64,000 bases of DNA from Streptomyces sp. NBC_01264 (GTDB lineage Bacteria > Actinomycetota > Actinomycetes > Streptomycetales > Streptomycetaceae). The position numbers and the translations under genes were made by a program. The notes under the pieces were generated by a model that was not told the origin of the DNA, did no database searches, and saw only the letters and a program-made list of their open reading frames with translations. Where the stretch lies: NCBI RefSeq assembly GCF_026340675.1, contig NZ_JAPEOX010000001.1, positions 4,402,001 through 4,466,000 on the forward strand. Direction: 5' to 3'. Of the stretch, positions 24,784-33,479 are shown one piece after another; positions within the stretch are counted from its first letter, which is position 1; every line of letters starts with the position of its first letter.

Positions 24784-25290
24784 CTAGTACTGCCAGCGGG
24801 GCTGCGCGCCGTCCATCCGGCAGTAGATCATCCGCCGGTTGGCGGCGTGGGTGGAGCGTCCGAGGTCGGCCTTGCGGCAGAACTGGCCGGCGTTGTAGCA
24901 GTTCCCCGCGTTGGAGACGATCTCGCAGACTCCGCTCGGAGGCTCCTGCGGCGTCTTGCTCGCGACCGGCGGTTTCGCCGTGCTGCGGCTGGGCGTCGGG
25001 GCCGGCTTGGCATCGGCGGGTGCCGGGGTCCGGGTCCGCGGCGGGGCCTTCGTGGGGGTCGGAGTCGGAGTCGGAGTCGGTGTCGGCGTCGGCGTCGGCG
25101 TCGGCGCCGCGGAGGAGGGCGGGGCCGAAGTGGCGGGGGCCGAGCTCGCCGGTGCGGAGGAGGCCGGTGCGGAGCTCGACGGGACGGCCGGGGCCCCGCC
25201 ACCCCCCGACGCGGGCCCGCAGGCCACCGCGACACCGGCGACGACCAACGCCACCAGGGCTCTTCGTATAGCGCCGACGCTCTTGTCCAT
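24784..25290 (-). CDS. Putative lipoprotein with Thr-Pro stalk and Cys-rich C-terminal domain
   Basis: The product has 168 residues. A signal peptide ends in GVAVAC, a lipobox-like site with the Cys at about residue 24, followed by a Gly/Pro start. A long Ser-Ala-Pro and then Thr-Pro dipeptide stalk spans about 35-80, consistent with a wall-spanning spacer. The C-terminal 50 residues hold a compact four-Cys domain (CEIVSNAGNCYNAGQFC ... IYCRMDG) that I recognise from many streptomycete secreted proteins, without known function. The ATG at 25290 has GGGGAG 8 nt upstream; the GTG at 25296 is too close to it. Confidence 0.75.
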   Translation of the reverse strand: MDKSVGAIRRALVALVVAGVAVACGPASGGGGAPAVPSSSAPASSAPASSAPATSAPPSSAAPTPTPTPTPTPTPTPTPTKAPPRTRTPAPADAKPAPTPSRSTAKPPVASKTPQEPPSGVCEIVSNAGNCYNAGQFCRKADLGRSTHAANRRMIYCRMDGAQPRWQY

Positions 25291-25381
25291 TCCCACGTCT
25301 CCCCACCCTCACGACTCGCGTAAAGCACGTAAAACGCACACATCGTAGTGACGGCCGAGCCGCGTGGTGTTCGATTGAGAA

Positions 25382-26059
25382 ATGACGAGCGAGACGAGCG
25401 ACCTGAGCGACTTCCACGCCACCCTGCACTCCCTGCGCGTCTGGGACGGCCCGCTGCCCTCCTTCGACACGGCCACCGCACCGGCCGAGCCGCTCGAGCT
25501 GTTCCGGGAGTGGTTCACGCACGCCGCCAAGGCGGGGCAGCCGGAGCCGCACACGATGAGCCTGGCGACGGTGGACGCGGACGGGCGGCCCGACGTACGG
25601 ACGCTCATGCTGCACGACGCCGACGAGCGCGGCCTGCACTTCGCCTCGCACTCCACCAGCACGAAGGGCCGACAGCTGGCCGGGCAGCCGGACGCCGCGC
25701 TGGGCTTCTACTGGCCGGCGGTGGCCCGCCAGATCCGCATCCGGGGCCGGGTCACCGCCTGCGACGCGGTGGAGAGCCGGGCCGACCTGGCGGTCCGCAC
25801 GCGCGGGGCACTTGCAGCGGCGCTGACGGGCCACCAAAGCGAGGTGCTGGCCTCCCGGGAGGAACTGGCCGCCGCCGCGGCGCGCTCCTGGGAGCGGGCC
25901 GGCACGGAGCCGGACGCCCCGGCGCCGACCTGGACCCGTTACGTCCTCGCCCCCACGGAGATCGAGTTCTTCCAGGGCGACGTCACCCGCCTGCACACCC
26001 GCCTCCACTACACCCGCACACCCACCACCCCCTGGACCCGCCACCTCCTGTGGCCGTGA
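25382..26059 (+). CDS. Pyridoxamine 5'-phosphate oxidase family protein (PdxH-like)
   Basis: This 225-residue FMN split-barrel protein has the full PdxH layout. PHTMSLATVDADGRPDVRTLML is the FMN-binding strand pair and FASHSTSTKGRQLAGQPDAALGFYW the central segment. The C-terminal RLHTRLHYTR...WTRHLLWP corresponds to the PdxH dimerisation domain. PdxH oxidises pyridoxamine or pyridoxine phosphate to PLP. Some streptomycete paralogues act on other substrates, so the exact role is left open. The ATG at 25382 directly follows the promoter region; the ribosome site is weak (GAGAA). Confidence 0.82.
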   Translation: MTSETSDLSDFHATLHSLRVWDGPLPSFDTATAPAEPLELFREWFTHAAKAGQPEPHTMSLATVDADGRPDVRTLMLHDADERGLHFASHSTSTKGRQLAGQPDAALGFYWPAVARQIRIRGRVTACDAVESRADLAVRTRGALAAALTGHQSEVLASREELAAAAARSWERAGTEPDAPAPTWTRYVLAPTEIEFFQGDVTRLHTRLHYTRTPTTPWTRHLLWP

Positions 26060-26101
26060 CCCCCGTCCAGCCGCCCGGCGCCTGAGACGGCCCGGGCCCA
26101 T

Positions 26102-26186
26102 TCAGCCGTCCGGCGTTTGAGGCGCGGGTCCGGGCAGCGCCCGGGGGCCGGTGGAAGGGCGGGTAGGGGACTCCGCCCCGCAGGGC
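26102..26186. repeat. Intergenic repeat element, copy A
   Basis: An element of about 85 bp, starting CAGCCGTCCGGCGTTTGAGG and ending in CTCCGCCCCGCAGGG, lies between convergent stops. An inverted copy with over 80% identity by eye is at 31143-31228. The CCGTCCGGCGTTTGAGG core is familiar from streptomycete intergenic spacers. Confidence 0.75.
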
Positions 26187-26204
26187 CGCGCCACCCACAC
26201 CCGG

Positions 26205-26654
26205 TCAGGCGACGCGCGGCGCGAACACCGCCACCCAAACACCCTCCGCCGCCTCCCGGAAGGCCACTTCCAGGTCCATGCCCACGCGCAGCCCCACCCC
26301 CGGCTCCGCCCCCTCCCCACCCACGACCTCGGTCATCATCCGCGGCCCCTCCGCAAGATCCACCACCGCCGCCACATAAGGCACCCGCCCCCCGAAGGGC
26401 GGCAGGTCGTTCCGGTGGATCACCGACCAGGTGTACAGCGTGGCCCGCCCGCTCGCCGTCTCCCACGTCACGCGGTCCTCCCCCGCCCAGCAGGCCGGGC
26501 AGAACTCCCGCGGGTAGTGGTGCGCCTTGCCGCACTCCCCGCAGCGGCGCAGCAACAGCCGCCCCTCCGCCGCCGCGTCCCAGTAGGGCCGCGTGAAGTC
26601 GTCGATCTCCGGCAGGTCGAACCGCGCAGCCGTACCGGCTCCAGTACTCACGAC
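26205..26654 (-). CDS. DUF35 zinc-ribbon/OB-fold protein
   Basis: The product has 149 residues. The zinc ribbon is CGECGK and CPAC (about 38-58), followed by an OB fold with RATLYTWSVIHRND and VPYVAAVVDLAEGPRMMTEVVG. DUF35 proteins pair with thiolase-like enzymes; the most likely partner is the gene at 21187, whose own neighbourhood lacks one. The GTG at 26654 is preceded by GGAGG at 8 nt. The CTGAC operator is 32 nt upstream, putting it in the same regulon. It is divergent from the flavin monooxygenase gene. Confidence 0.85.
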   Translation of the reverse strand, partial: VVSTGAGTAARFDLPEIDDFTRPYWDAAAEGRLLLRRCGECGKAHHYPREFCPACWAGEDRVTWETASGRATLYTWSVIHRNDLPPFGGRVPYVAAVVDLAEGPRMMTEVVGGEGAEPGVGLRVGMDLEVAFREAAEGVWVAVFAPRVA

Positions 26655-26686
26655 ACCACTCCTCCGGGGCACACCCATCACTCAAC

Positions 26687-26701
26687 CTGACGTATCGTCA
26701 G
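26687..26701. promoter_or_regulatory. CTGAC-N5-GTCAG operator, DUF35 promoter
   Basis: CTGACGTATCGTCAG is a perfect palindrome of the shared type. It lies 32 nt upstream of the DUF35 GTG and 171 nt from the divergent monooxygenase ATG. Confidence 0.72.
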
Positions 26702-26872
26702 TTCACCGGATCCCGCCGCATCCCACAAGCCCCCACCACCGAGGGCCGACCCCGGGGCCGCACCCCCCGGGGGCTCGCCCACACCGCCCCACCACTCCCC
26801 GTAATCGATCCGCAACCGATTCCCTCCTCGTCCGAGACCCACCGCCCCCGTACGGCGATACGCTCACACCTC

Positions 26873-28093
26873 ATGCCCGGAGTCCCCACAGCACCCGACC
26901 TGTCCACCCAGCCCCGCCCGGTCTACGTGATCGGCGCCGGCCCCGGCGGCCTCGCCGTCGCCGCCGCGCTGCGCGCCCGCGGGGTCCGCGCGGTGGTCGT
27001 GGAGAAGTCGGAGTCGGTCGGCGCCGCCTGGCGGAAGCACTACGACCGCCTCCACCTGCACACCACGCGCCGCCTCTCCGCCCTGCCCGGCCTGGCCATA
27101 CCGCGCCGCTTCGGACGCTGGGTGGCGCGCGAGAACGTGGTGCGGTACCTGGAGAAGTACGCCGAGTTCCACGAGCTGGAGATCGCCACCGGCATCGAGG
27201 TGACCCGCATCGAGCCCACCACGGACACCCACCCCGAAGGCTCCGACGGCTCGGCAAGCTCCTCGCCCACCACCCCCGGCTGGACCCTGCACGCGTCCGG
27301 CGGCCGCGTCATGGCGGCGGGGGCGGTCGTGGTCGCGACGGGCTTCAACCACACCCCGTTCGTCCCCGACTGGCCCGGCCGGGACGCCTACCCGGGCCCC
27401 CTCGCGCACGCCGCCGAGTACCGCAACCCTGCCCCGTACGCCGGCCAGGACGTCCTCGTCGTCGGCGTCGGCAACACGGGCGCCGAGATAGCCGTCGACC
27501 TCGCCGAAGGCGGCGCCTCCCGGGTCCGGCTCGCGGTGCGCACGGCCCCGCACATCCTGCGCCGCTCCACCGCCGGCTGGCCCTCCCAGCGGACCGGGAT
27601 CCTGATCCGGCGCCTCCCCGTCCGCCTGGTCGACCGGCTCGGCGCGATCGTCGGCAAGGTCTCGGTCCCGGACCTGTCCGCGTACGGACTCCCGCGCCCC
27701 ACCACCGGCCTGTACAGCAGGGTCAAGCAGGGGGCGATCCCGATCCAGGACGTCGGCCTGATCGACGCGGTCCGCACGGGCCGGGTGGAGCCCGTGGCCG
27801 CCGTCGAGTCCTTCGACGGAGCCGAGGTGGTCCTCGCGGACGGCTCCCGGATCACCCCGGACGCCGTCATCGCGGCAACCGGCTACCGCCGCGCCCTGGA
27901 GGGCCTGCTCACCGGCCTCGACGTACTGGACGACCGAGGCCGCCCCCGCACCCACGGCGCCAAAACCCCACCGGGCGCCCCGGGCCTGTATTTCACGGGC
28001 TTCACCAACCCGATCAGCGGAAACCTCCGCGAACTGGCCCTGGACGCCGAGAAGATCGCCAAGCGTATCGCCCGTACGACGGGCACGCGGTAG
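26873..28093 (+). CDS. FAD-dependent flavin-containing monooxygenase
   Basis: This 406-residue cytosolic protein has two Rossmann motifs: GAGPGGLAVAAAL (residues 17-29) for FAD and VVGVGNTGAEIAVDLAE (about 199-215) for NADPH. Between them, AYPGPLAHAAEYRNP resembles the FMO/Baeyer-Villiger fingerprint F-x-G-x3-H-x3-Y/W. The C-terminal ATGY followed by a final FTGFTNP is typical of class B monooxygenases. Such enzymes oxygenate ketones or soft nucleophiles, a useful step before ring opening. It is divergent from a regulon DUF35 gene, but the operator is 171 nt away, so shared control is uncertain. Confidence 0.85.
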   Translation: MPGVPTAPDLSTQPRPVYVIGAGPGGLAVAAALRARGVRAVVVEKSESVGAAWRKHYDRLHLHTTRRLSALPGLAIPRRFGRWVARENVVRYLEKYAEFHELEIATGIEVTRIEPTTDTHPEGSDGSASSSPTTPGWTLHASGGRVMAAGAVVVATGFNHTPFVPDWPGRDAYPGPLAHAAEYRNPAPYAGQDVLVVGVGNTGAEIAVDLAEGGASRVRLAVRTAPHILRRSTAGWPSQRTGILIRRLPVRLVDRLGAIVGKVSVPDLSAYGLPRPTTGLYSRVKQGAIPIQDVGLIDAVRTGRVEPVAAVESFDGAEVVLADGSRITPDAVIAATGYRRALEGLLTGLDVLDDRGRPRTHGAKTPPGAPGLYFTGFTNPISGNLRELALDAEKIAKRIARTTGTR

Positions 28094-28195
28094 ACCCCTC
28101 CCCCGCGCGCGGGTCCGTTGTCAGTGGTCTGGTGCAGCATCGGCACATCGGCGGTGATGCGCCGACCCGTCGAAGCACACACGTGGGGGACCACC

Positions 28196-28537
28196 ATGCT
28201 GATCACGAACCGCCAGGTCGCGGCCCGCTCCTTCCTGAAGCCGCTCTACGCGGACGCGTACTACCCCGACCACGTCCTCGACCAGGGCCGGGCCATCCTG
28301 CTCCGGCTGTGCGCCCGCATCGAGGCGGAGGCCCCCTCGGACCTGGCCGCGCTGTACGTGCTGACGGGTGCGGCGACCGAGGAGTTCAACCTGCTGGAAG
28401 CGGAGTTCGAGGCCGCCGGGAGCGAGATCGAGACCGTCGCGCGCGAGGAGATAGCCGAGGACTTCGCCTTCGTGGCCTCCGCGTACGGATTCCAGGACGC
28501 GGACGTGGAGGCGCTCATCGCCCCCCGGGAGTGGTGA
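28196..28537 (+). CDS. DUF5713 family protein
   Basis: This small acidic helical protein of 113 residues begins MLITNRQVAARSFLKPLYADAYYP. The ILLRLCARIEAE and TGAATEEFNLLEAEFE helices are typical of DUF5713, whose function I do not know. The ATG at 28196 has GTGGGGGA 6 nt upstream; the frame is open from 28118 but that part has no ribosome site. It is monocistronic. Confidence 0.75.
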   Translation: MLITNRQVAARSFLKPLYADAYYPDHVLDQGRAILLRLCARIEAEAPSDLAALYVLTGAATEEFNLLEAEFEAAGSEIETVAREEIAEDFAFVASAYGFQDADVEALIAPREW

Positions 28538-28699
28538 GGCCCCCCAGGCCTTCGGGCCCCGCAGGCCCTCTGACCTCGGCCGAATACTGGTCTGGACCGG
28601 CCCGCGGCAATCTGAGACCGTTCCCTGAACGACCCCTGGCGTCCGGCCTCGGGGGGTTCCACACATCACCTCCACCAGCTTTCCTGTGCATCCCTGTTC

Positions 28700-28714
28700 C
28701 TGACGGCACGTCAG
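28700..28714. promoter_or_regulatory. CTGAC-N5-GTCAG operator 1 of the ATP-grasp synthetase promoter
   Basis: CTGACGGCACGTCAG is a perfect palindrome. Its centre is 24 bp from that of the next copy, so the two lie on nearly the same DNA face. Confidence 0.72.
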
Positions 28715-28723
28715 TTCAGTAAT

Positions 28724-28738
28724 CTGACTACGCGTCAG
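28724..28738. promoter_or_regulatory. CTGAC-N5-GTCAG operator 2 of the ATP-grasp synthetase promoter
   Basis: CTGACTACGCGTCAG is a perfect palindrome 45 nt before the ATG at 28784. The double site is unique in this set and may give tighter or cooperative control. Confidence 0.72.
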
Positions 28739-28783
28739 TTATTGAGATTCGTCGAGGTTCATCGAGCAGGAGCGGGCGGAACG

Positions 28784-31018
28784 ATGCTTGGATCTACTCA
28801 CGGCACCCTCACCACCGACTTCCGCGCACGTGTCGAGGCCTGCGGGGAGACCCCCAGGACGGCCGTCCACTCCACAGCGGCCCCGTCCGCCGAGGACACG
28901 GTCGCGCTCGACGTCAGCGGTCGGCCCCTGCACGCCGACGCTCCCGACCTGGACCGGTTCTTCCGGCCCGAGTCCGTGGCGGTCATCGGCGCCTCGGACG
29001 CCGACGGCAGACCCAACACCGGCATCACCCGCCAGCTCATCGCCTGGGCGGAACGCGTCGGCGCCCGGCTGCACCCCGTGCACCCCACCCGGACCACCGT
29101 CTTCGGGCTGCCCTGCCACGCCTCCGTGGCCGACCTGCCCGAACAGGTGGACCTCGCCGTCCTCCTGGTCGCCGACCCGCTCCCGATCGTGGAGCAACTG
29201 GCTGAAGTCAAGGTCAAGTTCGCCGTGGCCTTCGCCTCCGGCTTCGCCGAGACCGGCGACGAGGGCGCCGCCGCACAGGCCCGCCTGGGCGCCGCCGTAC
29301 AGCGCTCGGGCCTGCGCCTGCTCGGCCCCAACACGAACCTCAACGCCTTCGAGAAGTTCCGCGACGACCTCGACGGCCCGGCCATCGCGCTCATCACCCA
29401 GTCCGGCCACCAGGGCCGGCCGGTCTACACCCTCCAGGAGCTGGGCATCCGCCTCTCCCACTGGGCGCCCACCGGCAACGAGGCCGACCTCGAAACCTCC
29501 GACTTCATCTCCTACTTCGCCGAGCAGCCCGAGGTCGGGGCCATCGCCTGCTACGTGGAAGGCCTCAAGGACGGCCGGCAGTTCCTCCTCGCCGCCGACC
29601 GGGCCGCCCGCAACGGCGTCCCCGTCGTCGCCGTCAAGGTCGGCCGCACCGAGACCGGCGCCCGCATGGCCGCCTCGCACACCGGGAAGCTGACCGGCGC
29701 GGACACCGTCGTCGACGCCGCCATGCGGCAGTTCGGCGTCATCCGCGTCGACGGCCTCGACGAACTCCAGGACACCGCCGCCCTCCTCGCCCGCGCCCGC
29801 AAACCGCTGGCCGACGGCGTGGTCGTGTACTCCATCTCCGGCGGCACCGGCGCCCACTTCTCCGACCTGGCCACCGAGGCGGGCCTCAGCATCCCCACCC
29901 TCTCCCAGGCCAAGCAGGACGAGCTGCACCAGTGGATCCCGGAGTACCTGGGCGTCTCCAACCCTGTGGACAACGGCGGCCACCCGGTCGGCGACTGGCG
30001 CGGCCGCAAGATCATCGACGCGATCCTCGCCGACCCCTCCGTAGGCGTCCTGATCTGCCCGATCACGGGCCCCTTCCCTCCCATGAGCGACAAACTGGCG
30101 CAGGACCTCGTGGACGCGGCCGAGCAGACCGACAAGCTGATCTGCGTGATCTGGGGCTCCCCGGTCGGCACGGAGGAGGCCTACCGCACCACCCTCCTCG
30201 GCTCCTCCCGGGTCGCGACCTTCCGCACCTTCGGCAACTGCATCACCGCCGTCCGCGCCTACCTCGGCCACCACCGCTTCACCGCCGCCTACCGCTCCCC
30301 CTTCGAGGACGCCCCGCGCACCACCTCCCCCTCCTTCCGCAAGGCCCAGGCCCTCATGCGTCCGGGCCAGCAGCTCAGCGAGCACGCGGCGAAGCAGCTC
30401 CTGCGCGCCTACGGGATACGCGTGCCCCGGGAACAACTGGTGACCAGCGCCGCAGCGGCCGTACGCGCCGCCGGACTGGTCGGATACCCGGTCGTCATGA
30501 AGGCCTCGGGCCCCCAGCTCGCCCACAAGACCGAACTGGGCCTGGTCAAGATCGGCCTGACCTCCGCGAGCCAGATCCGGGACGCCTACCGCGAGTTGAC
30601 GGACATCGCCCGCTACGAGAACGTCCCGCTGGACGGGATCCTCGTCTGCCAGATGGTGGAACGCGGCGTCGAAATGGTCGTCGGCGTCACCCAGGACGAC
30701 CTCTTCGGCCCCACCGTGACGGTGGGACTGGGCGGAGTCCTGGTGGAGGTCCTGCACGACGTGGCCGTACGGGTCCCTCCCTTCGGCGAGGACCAGGCAC
30801 GGGCGATGCTGGGGGAACTCCGTGGGCACGCACTGCTGGAGGGCGTACGGGGGGCGCCCCCCGCGGACGTCGACGCGCTGGTGGAGGTCATCCTGCGGGT
30901 CCAGAGGATGGCGATGGAACTGGGCGACGAGCTGTCGGAGCTGGACATCAACCCGCTGATGGTTCTCCCCCGGGGCCAGGGGGCGGTGGCGCTGGACGCC
31001 CTCGCCATCTGCCACTGA
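28784..31018 (+). CDS. ATP-grasp (NDP-forming) acyl-CoA synthetase
   Basis: This 744-residue fused alpha/beta acyl-CoA synthetase (ADP-forming) has a CoA-binding Rossmann domain (about 45-175, starting FFRPESVAVIGASD). Succinyl-CoA-ligase-like flavodoxin domains follow (GPNTNLN, TQSGHQGRPVYTL, VYSISGGTGA). A C-terminal ATP-grasp domain (about 520-744) carries GYPVVMKASGPQLAHKTELGLVKIGL and ELDINPLMV. It activates a carboxylic acid with ATP and CoA, giving ADP. There is no acetyltransferase domain, unlike Pat-type relatives. The ATG at 28784 is preferred over a TTG at 28742 that lies next to the operators. It is one of three CoA-activating enzymes under the same palindrome. Confidence 0.88.
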   Translation: MLGSTHGTLTTDFRARVEACGETPRTAVHSTAAPSAEDTVALDVSGRPLHADAPDLDRFFRPESVAVIGASDADGRPNTGITRQLIAWAERVGARLHPVHPTRTTVFGLPCHASVADLPEQVDLAVLLVADPLPIVEQLAEVKVKFAVAFASGFAETGDEGAAAQARLGAAVQRSGLRLLGPNTNLNAFEKFRDDLDGPAIALITQSGHQGRPVYTLQELGIRLSHWAPTGNEADLETSDFISYFAEQPEVGAIACYVEGLKDGRQFLLAADRAARNGVPVVAVKVGRTETGARMAASHTGKLTGADTVVDAAMRQFGVIRVDGLDELQDTAALLARARKPLADGVVVYSISGGTGAHFSDLATEAGLSIPTLSQAKQDELHQWIPEYLGVSNPVDNGGHPVGDWRGRKIIDAILADPSVGVLICPITGPFPPMSDKLAQDLVDAAEQTDKLICVIWGSPVGTEEAYRTTLLGSSRVATFRTFGNCITAVRAYLGHHRFTAAYRSPFEDAPRTTSPSFRKAQALMRPGQQLSEHAAKQLLRAYGIRVPREQLVTSAAAAVRAAGLVGYPVVMKASGPQLAHKTELGLVKIGLTSASQIRDAYRELTDIARYENVPLDGILVCQMVERGVEMVVGVTQDDLFGPTVTVGLGGVLVEVLHDVAVRVPPFGEDQARAMLGELRGHALLEGVRGAPPADVDALVEVILRVQRMAMELGDELSELDINPLMVLPRGQGAVALDALAICH

Positions 31019-31142
31019 GAGGCCACCCGCCCTCCTCCTCGACGCGGAGCTCGCACCGCTGCGCGGGCCTCCGGCCGGCGGTGGCCCGGCGGGGCTGCCG
31101 CCACCGCCGTCCCGGCGCGGGGCCCGGTGGGCGCGTGCGGGC

Positions 31143-31228
31143 AGGCCCTGCGGGGCGAAGTCCCCTACCCACCCTTCCACCGTTCCCCGGGCCAGCCCGG
31201 ACCCGGTCCTCAAACGCCGGACGGCTGA
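31143..31228. repeat. Intergenic repeat element, copy B (inverted)
   Basis: The reverse complement of the element at 26102-26186, from GCCCTGCGGGGCGAAGTCCC to CAAACGCCGGACGGCTGA. A shortened copy C in the forward sense is at 31499-31535 (CCCCGCCGGCGCTTGAGG). Confidence 0.75.
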
Positions 31229-31312
31229 AAAAACCAAACCCCGGCCGGGGCTGAAGTGTCCCCAGGCCGGGACTGAGCTGTCCCCCGGCCGGGGACGGGG
31301 GCTGCGGGGCCA

Positions 31313-31463
31313 GGGCCGGGGACGGGGGCGGGGTGGGGTGTTGGCCGGGACGTAAAGCGTGATTTGTGGCGCACAAGAAAGCCACAACTGTCGAACGTCG
31401 GGGACAGGGCGCCTAAATCATGCAGTCCAGGCCAACACCCCACCCCGCCCCCGGCACCGGCCC
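31313..31463. repeat. 151-bp element with 34-bp inverted arms and branched interior
   Basis: The inner 23 bp of the arms (31324-31346 and 31430-31452) are perfectly complementary; outward the match continues to 31313/31463 with two mismatches. Inside, GGAC/GTCC and a 9-bp helix (31357-31365 with 31415-31423, one G-U) extend the stem. Two side hairpins follow: TTGTGGC/GCCACAA and CTGTC/GACAG. The interior is less GC-rich than the surroundings. No coding frame fits it. It could be a non-autonomous mobile element, a structured RNA gene or a protein-binding cruciform. Confidence 0.8.
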
Positions 31464-31594
31464 ACCACCCGCAGCCAACCCGCGCGCAGGCCAACCCCAG
31501 CCCCGCCGGCGCTTGAGGCGCAGGGGCCCGGGGACTGGTCCCCGGCAACGGCGCCGCACCCACACCCCCACCCACCGACCAACAGGAGCCCACC

Positions 31595-32398
31595 ATGACC
31601 GACACCCCGGAGGACGAAGTCCTCCACCGCTTCGAGAGCGGCGTCCGCTGGATCACCCTCAACCGCCCGGAGGCGATGAACGCCGTCACCTGGGACCAAC
31701 GCGAACGCATCATCGGCCTCCTCACAGAAGCCTCCGCCGACCCCGACGTCCGCGCCGTCGTCATCACCGCCACCGGCAAGGGCTTCTGCGCGGGCGCCGA
31801 CCTCCGAGGAGCGCCCGCCGCGCCGGCGGAGCGGGTCGTCGGGGACGTGGCCCGCATGATCCGGCTCGGCGCACAGCGCCTGATCACGGCCGTGCTCGAC
31901 TGCGAGAAGCCGGTCATCGCCGCCGTGAACGGCACCGCGGCCGGCATCGGCGCACACCTCGCGCTCGCCTGCGACCTGGTCATCGCCGCCGAACAGGCCC
32001 GTTTCATCGAGGTGTTCGTCCGCCGGGGCCTGGTCCCGGACGGCGGCGGCGCGTACCTGCTCCCCCGCCTCGTCGGCCCGCAGAAGGCGAAGGAGCTGAT
32101 GTTCTTCGGGGACGCCGTCCCCGCGGCCGAGGCGGAGCGGCTCGGCCTGGTGAACAAGGTGGTTCCCGCGGAGGCGCTGGAGGAGACCGCCCGGGAGTGG
32201 GCGGAGCGCCTCGCCCAGGGCCCCACCCGCGCCCTGGCCCTGGCGAAACAGCTGGTCAACGCCTCCCTGGACGGCGACCGGGCCACGGCCCTCGCCGCCG
32301 AGGCCACCGCCCAGGAGCTCAACATGACCACGGCCGACGCGAACGAGGGGGTCGCCAGCTTCGTGGAGCGCCGCACCCCGAAATACCTCGGCCGGTAA
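31595..32398 (+). CDS. Enoyl-CoA hydratase/isomerase (PaaG-like)
   Basis: This 267-residue crotonase has GKGFCAGADLRG and NGTAAGIGAHLALACDL forming the oxyanion hole. At the first hydratase Glu position it has His (GIGAHLA). The second acid lies in RRGLVPDGGGAYLLPRLVG, where an Asp stands as in PaaG-type isomerases. An isomerase (double-bond shift) is therefore more likely than a hydratase. AACAGGAG precedes the ATG by 7 nt. No CTGAC operator is found upstream, but it follows the synthetase gene in the same direction after the long non-coding interval. Confidence 0.85.
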   Translation: MTDTPEDEVLHRFESGVRWITLNRPEAMNAVTWDQRERIIGLLTEASADPDVRAVVITATGKGFCAGADLRGAPAAPAERVVGDVARMIRLGAQRLITAVLDCEKPVIAAVNGTAAGIGAHLALACDLVIAAEQARFIEVFVRRGLVPDGGGAYLLPRLVGPQKAKELMFFGDAVPAAEAERLGLVNKVVPAEALEETAREWAERLAQGPTRALALAKQLVNASLDGDRATALAAEATAQELNMTTADANEGVASFVERRTPKYLGR

Positions 32399-32430
32399 GC
32401 CGGGTAAGCCGGGCAAGCCGGGACGCCCCG

Positions 32431-33216
32431 CTACATCCGCGGGTCCGGCGTGAGCAGAGCGAACACCGCTCCCGTCGGGTCCGCCGTCCACGCCATCCGC
32501 CCGACCTCCGGGAGATCGGCGGCGGGCATCAGCACCGAGCCCCCGCCGCCCCGGACCGCGGCCACGGTCGCGTCCACATCGGCGACGTTGAAGTACGGCA
32601 CCCAGCGGGGAACCTCGTTGCCCGTGCCCTCACCCAGCGGCGCGACCCCTCCGAAGGAGCCGTCCTCCTGGTCCCCGTCGGCGATGCTCAGCACCCGGTA
32701 GGTCATCCCGGGTGCGTCCATCTCCGCCGAGCGCCACCCGAAGAGGCCGGCGTAGAACTCGACGGCCGCGACCGGGTCGGCGACGTGCAGCTCCGCCCAG
32801 ACCAGGGCGTTGACCTCGGAGGTCAGCCCCAGCCCGGCGGTCCTCCCCGGCTGCCAGCACGCGAACTCCGCGCCCTGCGGGTCGGTGAACTGCGCCAGCC
32901 ACCCCTCCCCCATGACGTCCCCGGGCTCCATGCGGACCGTTCCGCCGCCCGCCCGGACGGCCGCCGCCGTCTCCTGGATGTCGGGGGTGTCGAAGTGCAG
33001 CATCCACGCCGGCTTGGCGCCCTCCTCGGTGAGCGGCCCGAGGGCGGCGACGGTCTTGCCGTCGACCTGGAAGAAGCCGTAGCCGCCCGCCTCGGGGCCG
33101 AGGGAGAGGAACTGCCAGCCGAAGACCCCGGTGTAGAACGAGACGGCCCCGTCGGTGTCGGGGCTCCCGAGGTCGAGCCAGTTGGGCGATCCCTTGCGGA
33201 AATCGGTGCCGAGCAT
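32431..33216 (-). CDS. Two-domain VOC (glyoxalase-like) protein
   Basis: This 261-residue paralogue of the protein at 16980 has two VOC modules. FYTGVFGWQF and FYAGLFGWRS open them, and DPQGAEFACWQPG and DPTGAVFALLTP close them. The ATG at 33216 has AGGAGG upstream (MLGTDFRKGSPNW...). The frame is open to 33288, but the extra part reads as leader. Function is unknown; CFP30B-like proteins are often secreted or stress related. It converges on the isomerase gene. Confidence 0.85.
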   Translation of the reverse strand: MLGTDFRKGSPNWLDLGSPDTDGAVSFYTGVFGWQFLSLGPEAGGYGFFQVDGKTVAALGPLTEEGAKPAWMLHFDTPDIQETAAAVRAGGGTVRMEPGDVMGEGWLAQFTDPQGAEFACWQPGRTAGLGLTSEVNALVWAELHVADPVAAVEFYAGLFGWRSAEMDAPGMTYRVLSIADGDQEDGSFGGVAPLGEGTGNEVPRWVPYFNVADVDATVAAVRGGGGSVLMPAADLPEVGRMAWTADPTGAVFALLTPDPRM

Positions 33217-33298
33217 GAAGTTCCTCCTGTGCCTGCGTACGTCCGCCGCTGCTACCGGGTCGGGGCGGGCCCCCGGTCCCCCCGCCACGATGCCGAGC

Positions 33299-33334
33299 CC
33301 GTACGGGGCCCGCGCCCCGGGGAGCCCCGTACGG
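33299..33334. repeat. Hairpin in the VOC-HD intergenic region
   Basis: CCGTACGGGGC pairs perfectly with GCCCCGTACGG (11 bp, 14-nt loop). It lies 83 nt upstream of the VOC start and 146 nt upstream of the HD gene. CCGTACGG recurs nearby. Confidence 0.5.
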
Positions 33335-33479
33335 CGGTGGAATCACCCGTACGGACGCGCCCCGCCCGCACCCGTGTCCGTATCTGTGGGATGTACGGCC
33401 CCACGGCCATGGCGGGAGGCCGCGCGGACCCCGAAGACTGGTGCTGACCCGCAGGGGACCCACGAAGGGACGACCGGCC

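Larger units (their letters stand above)
31019..31594. other. Long gene-free interval with repeat and cruciform elements
   Basis: This 576-nt stretch has no supported gene. It holds an inverted copy of the intergenic repeat (31143-31228), CCGGCCGGGG-rich repeats at 31232-31310, the long branched palindrome at 31313-31463 and a partial third repeat copy (31499-31535). Confidence 0.7.

Noticed and set aside
28739..31387. An 882-codon open frame antisense to the ATP-grasp synthetase gene
   Set aside because: It has no domain and mirrors the strong third-position GC of the real gene.
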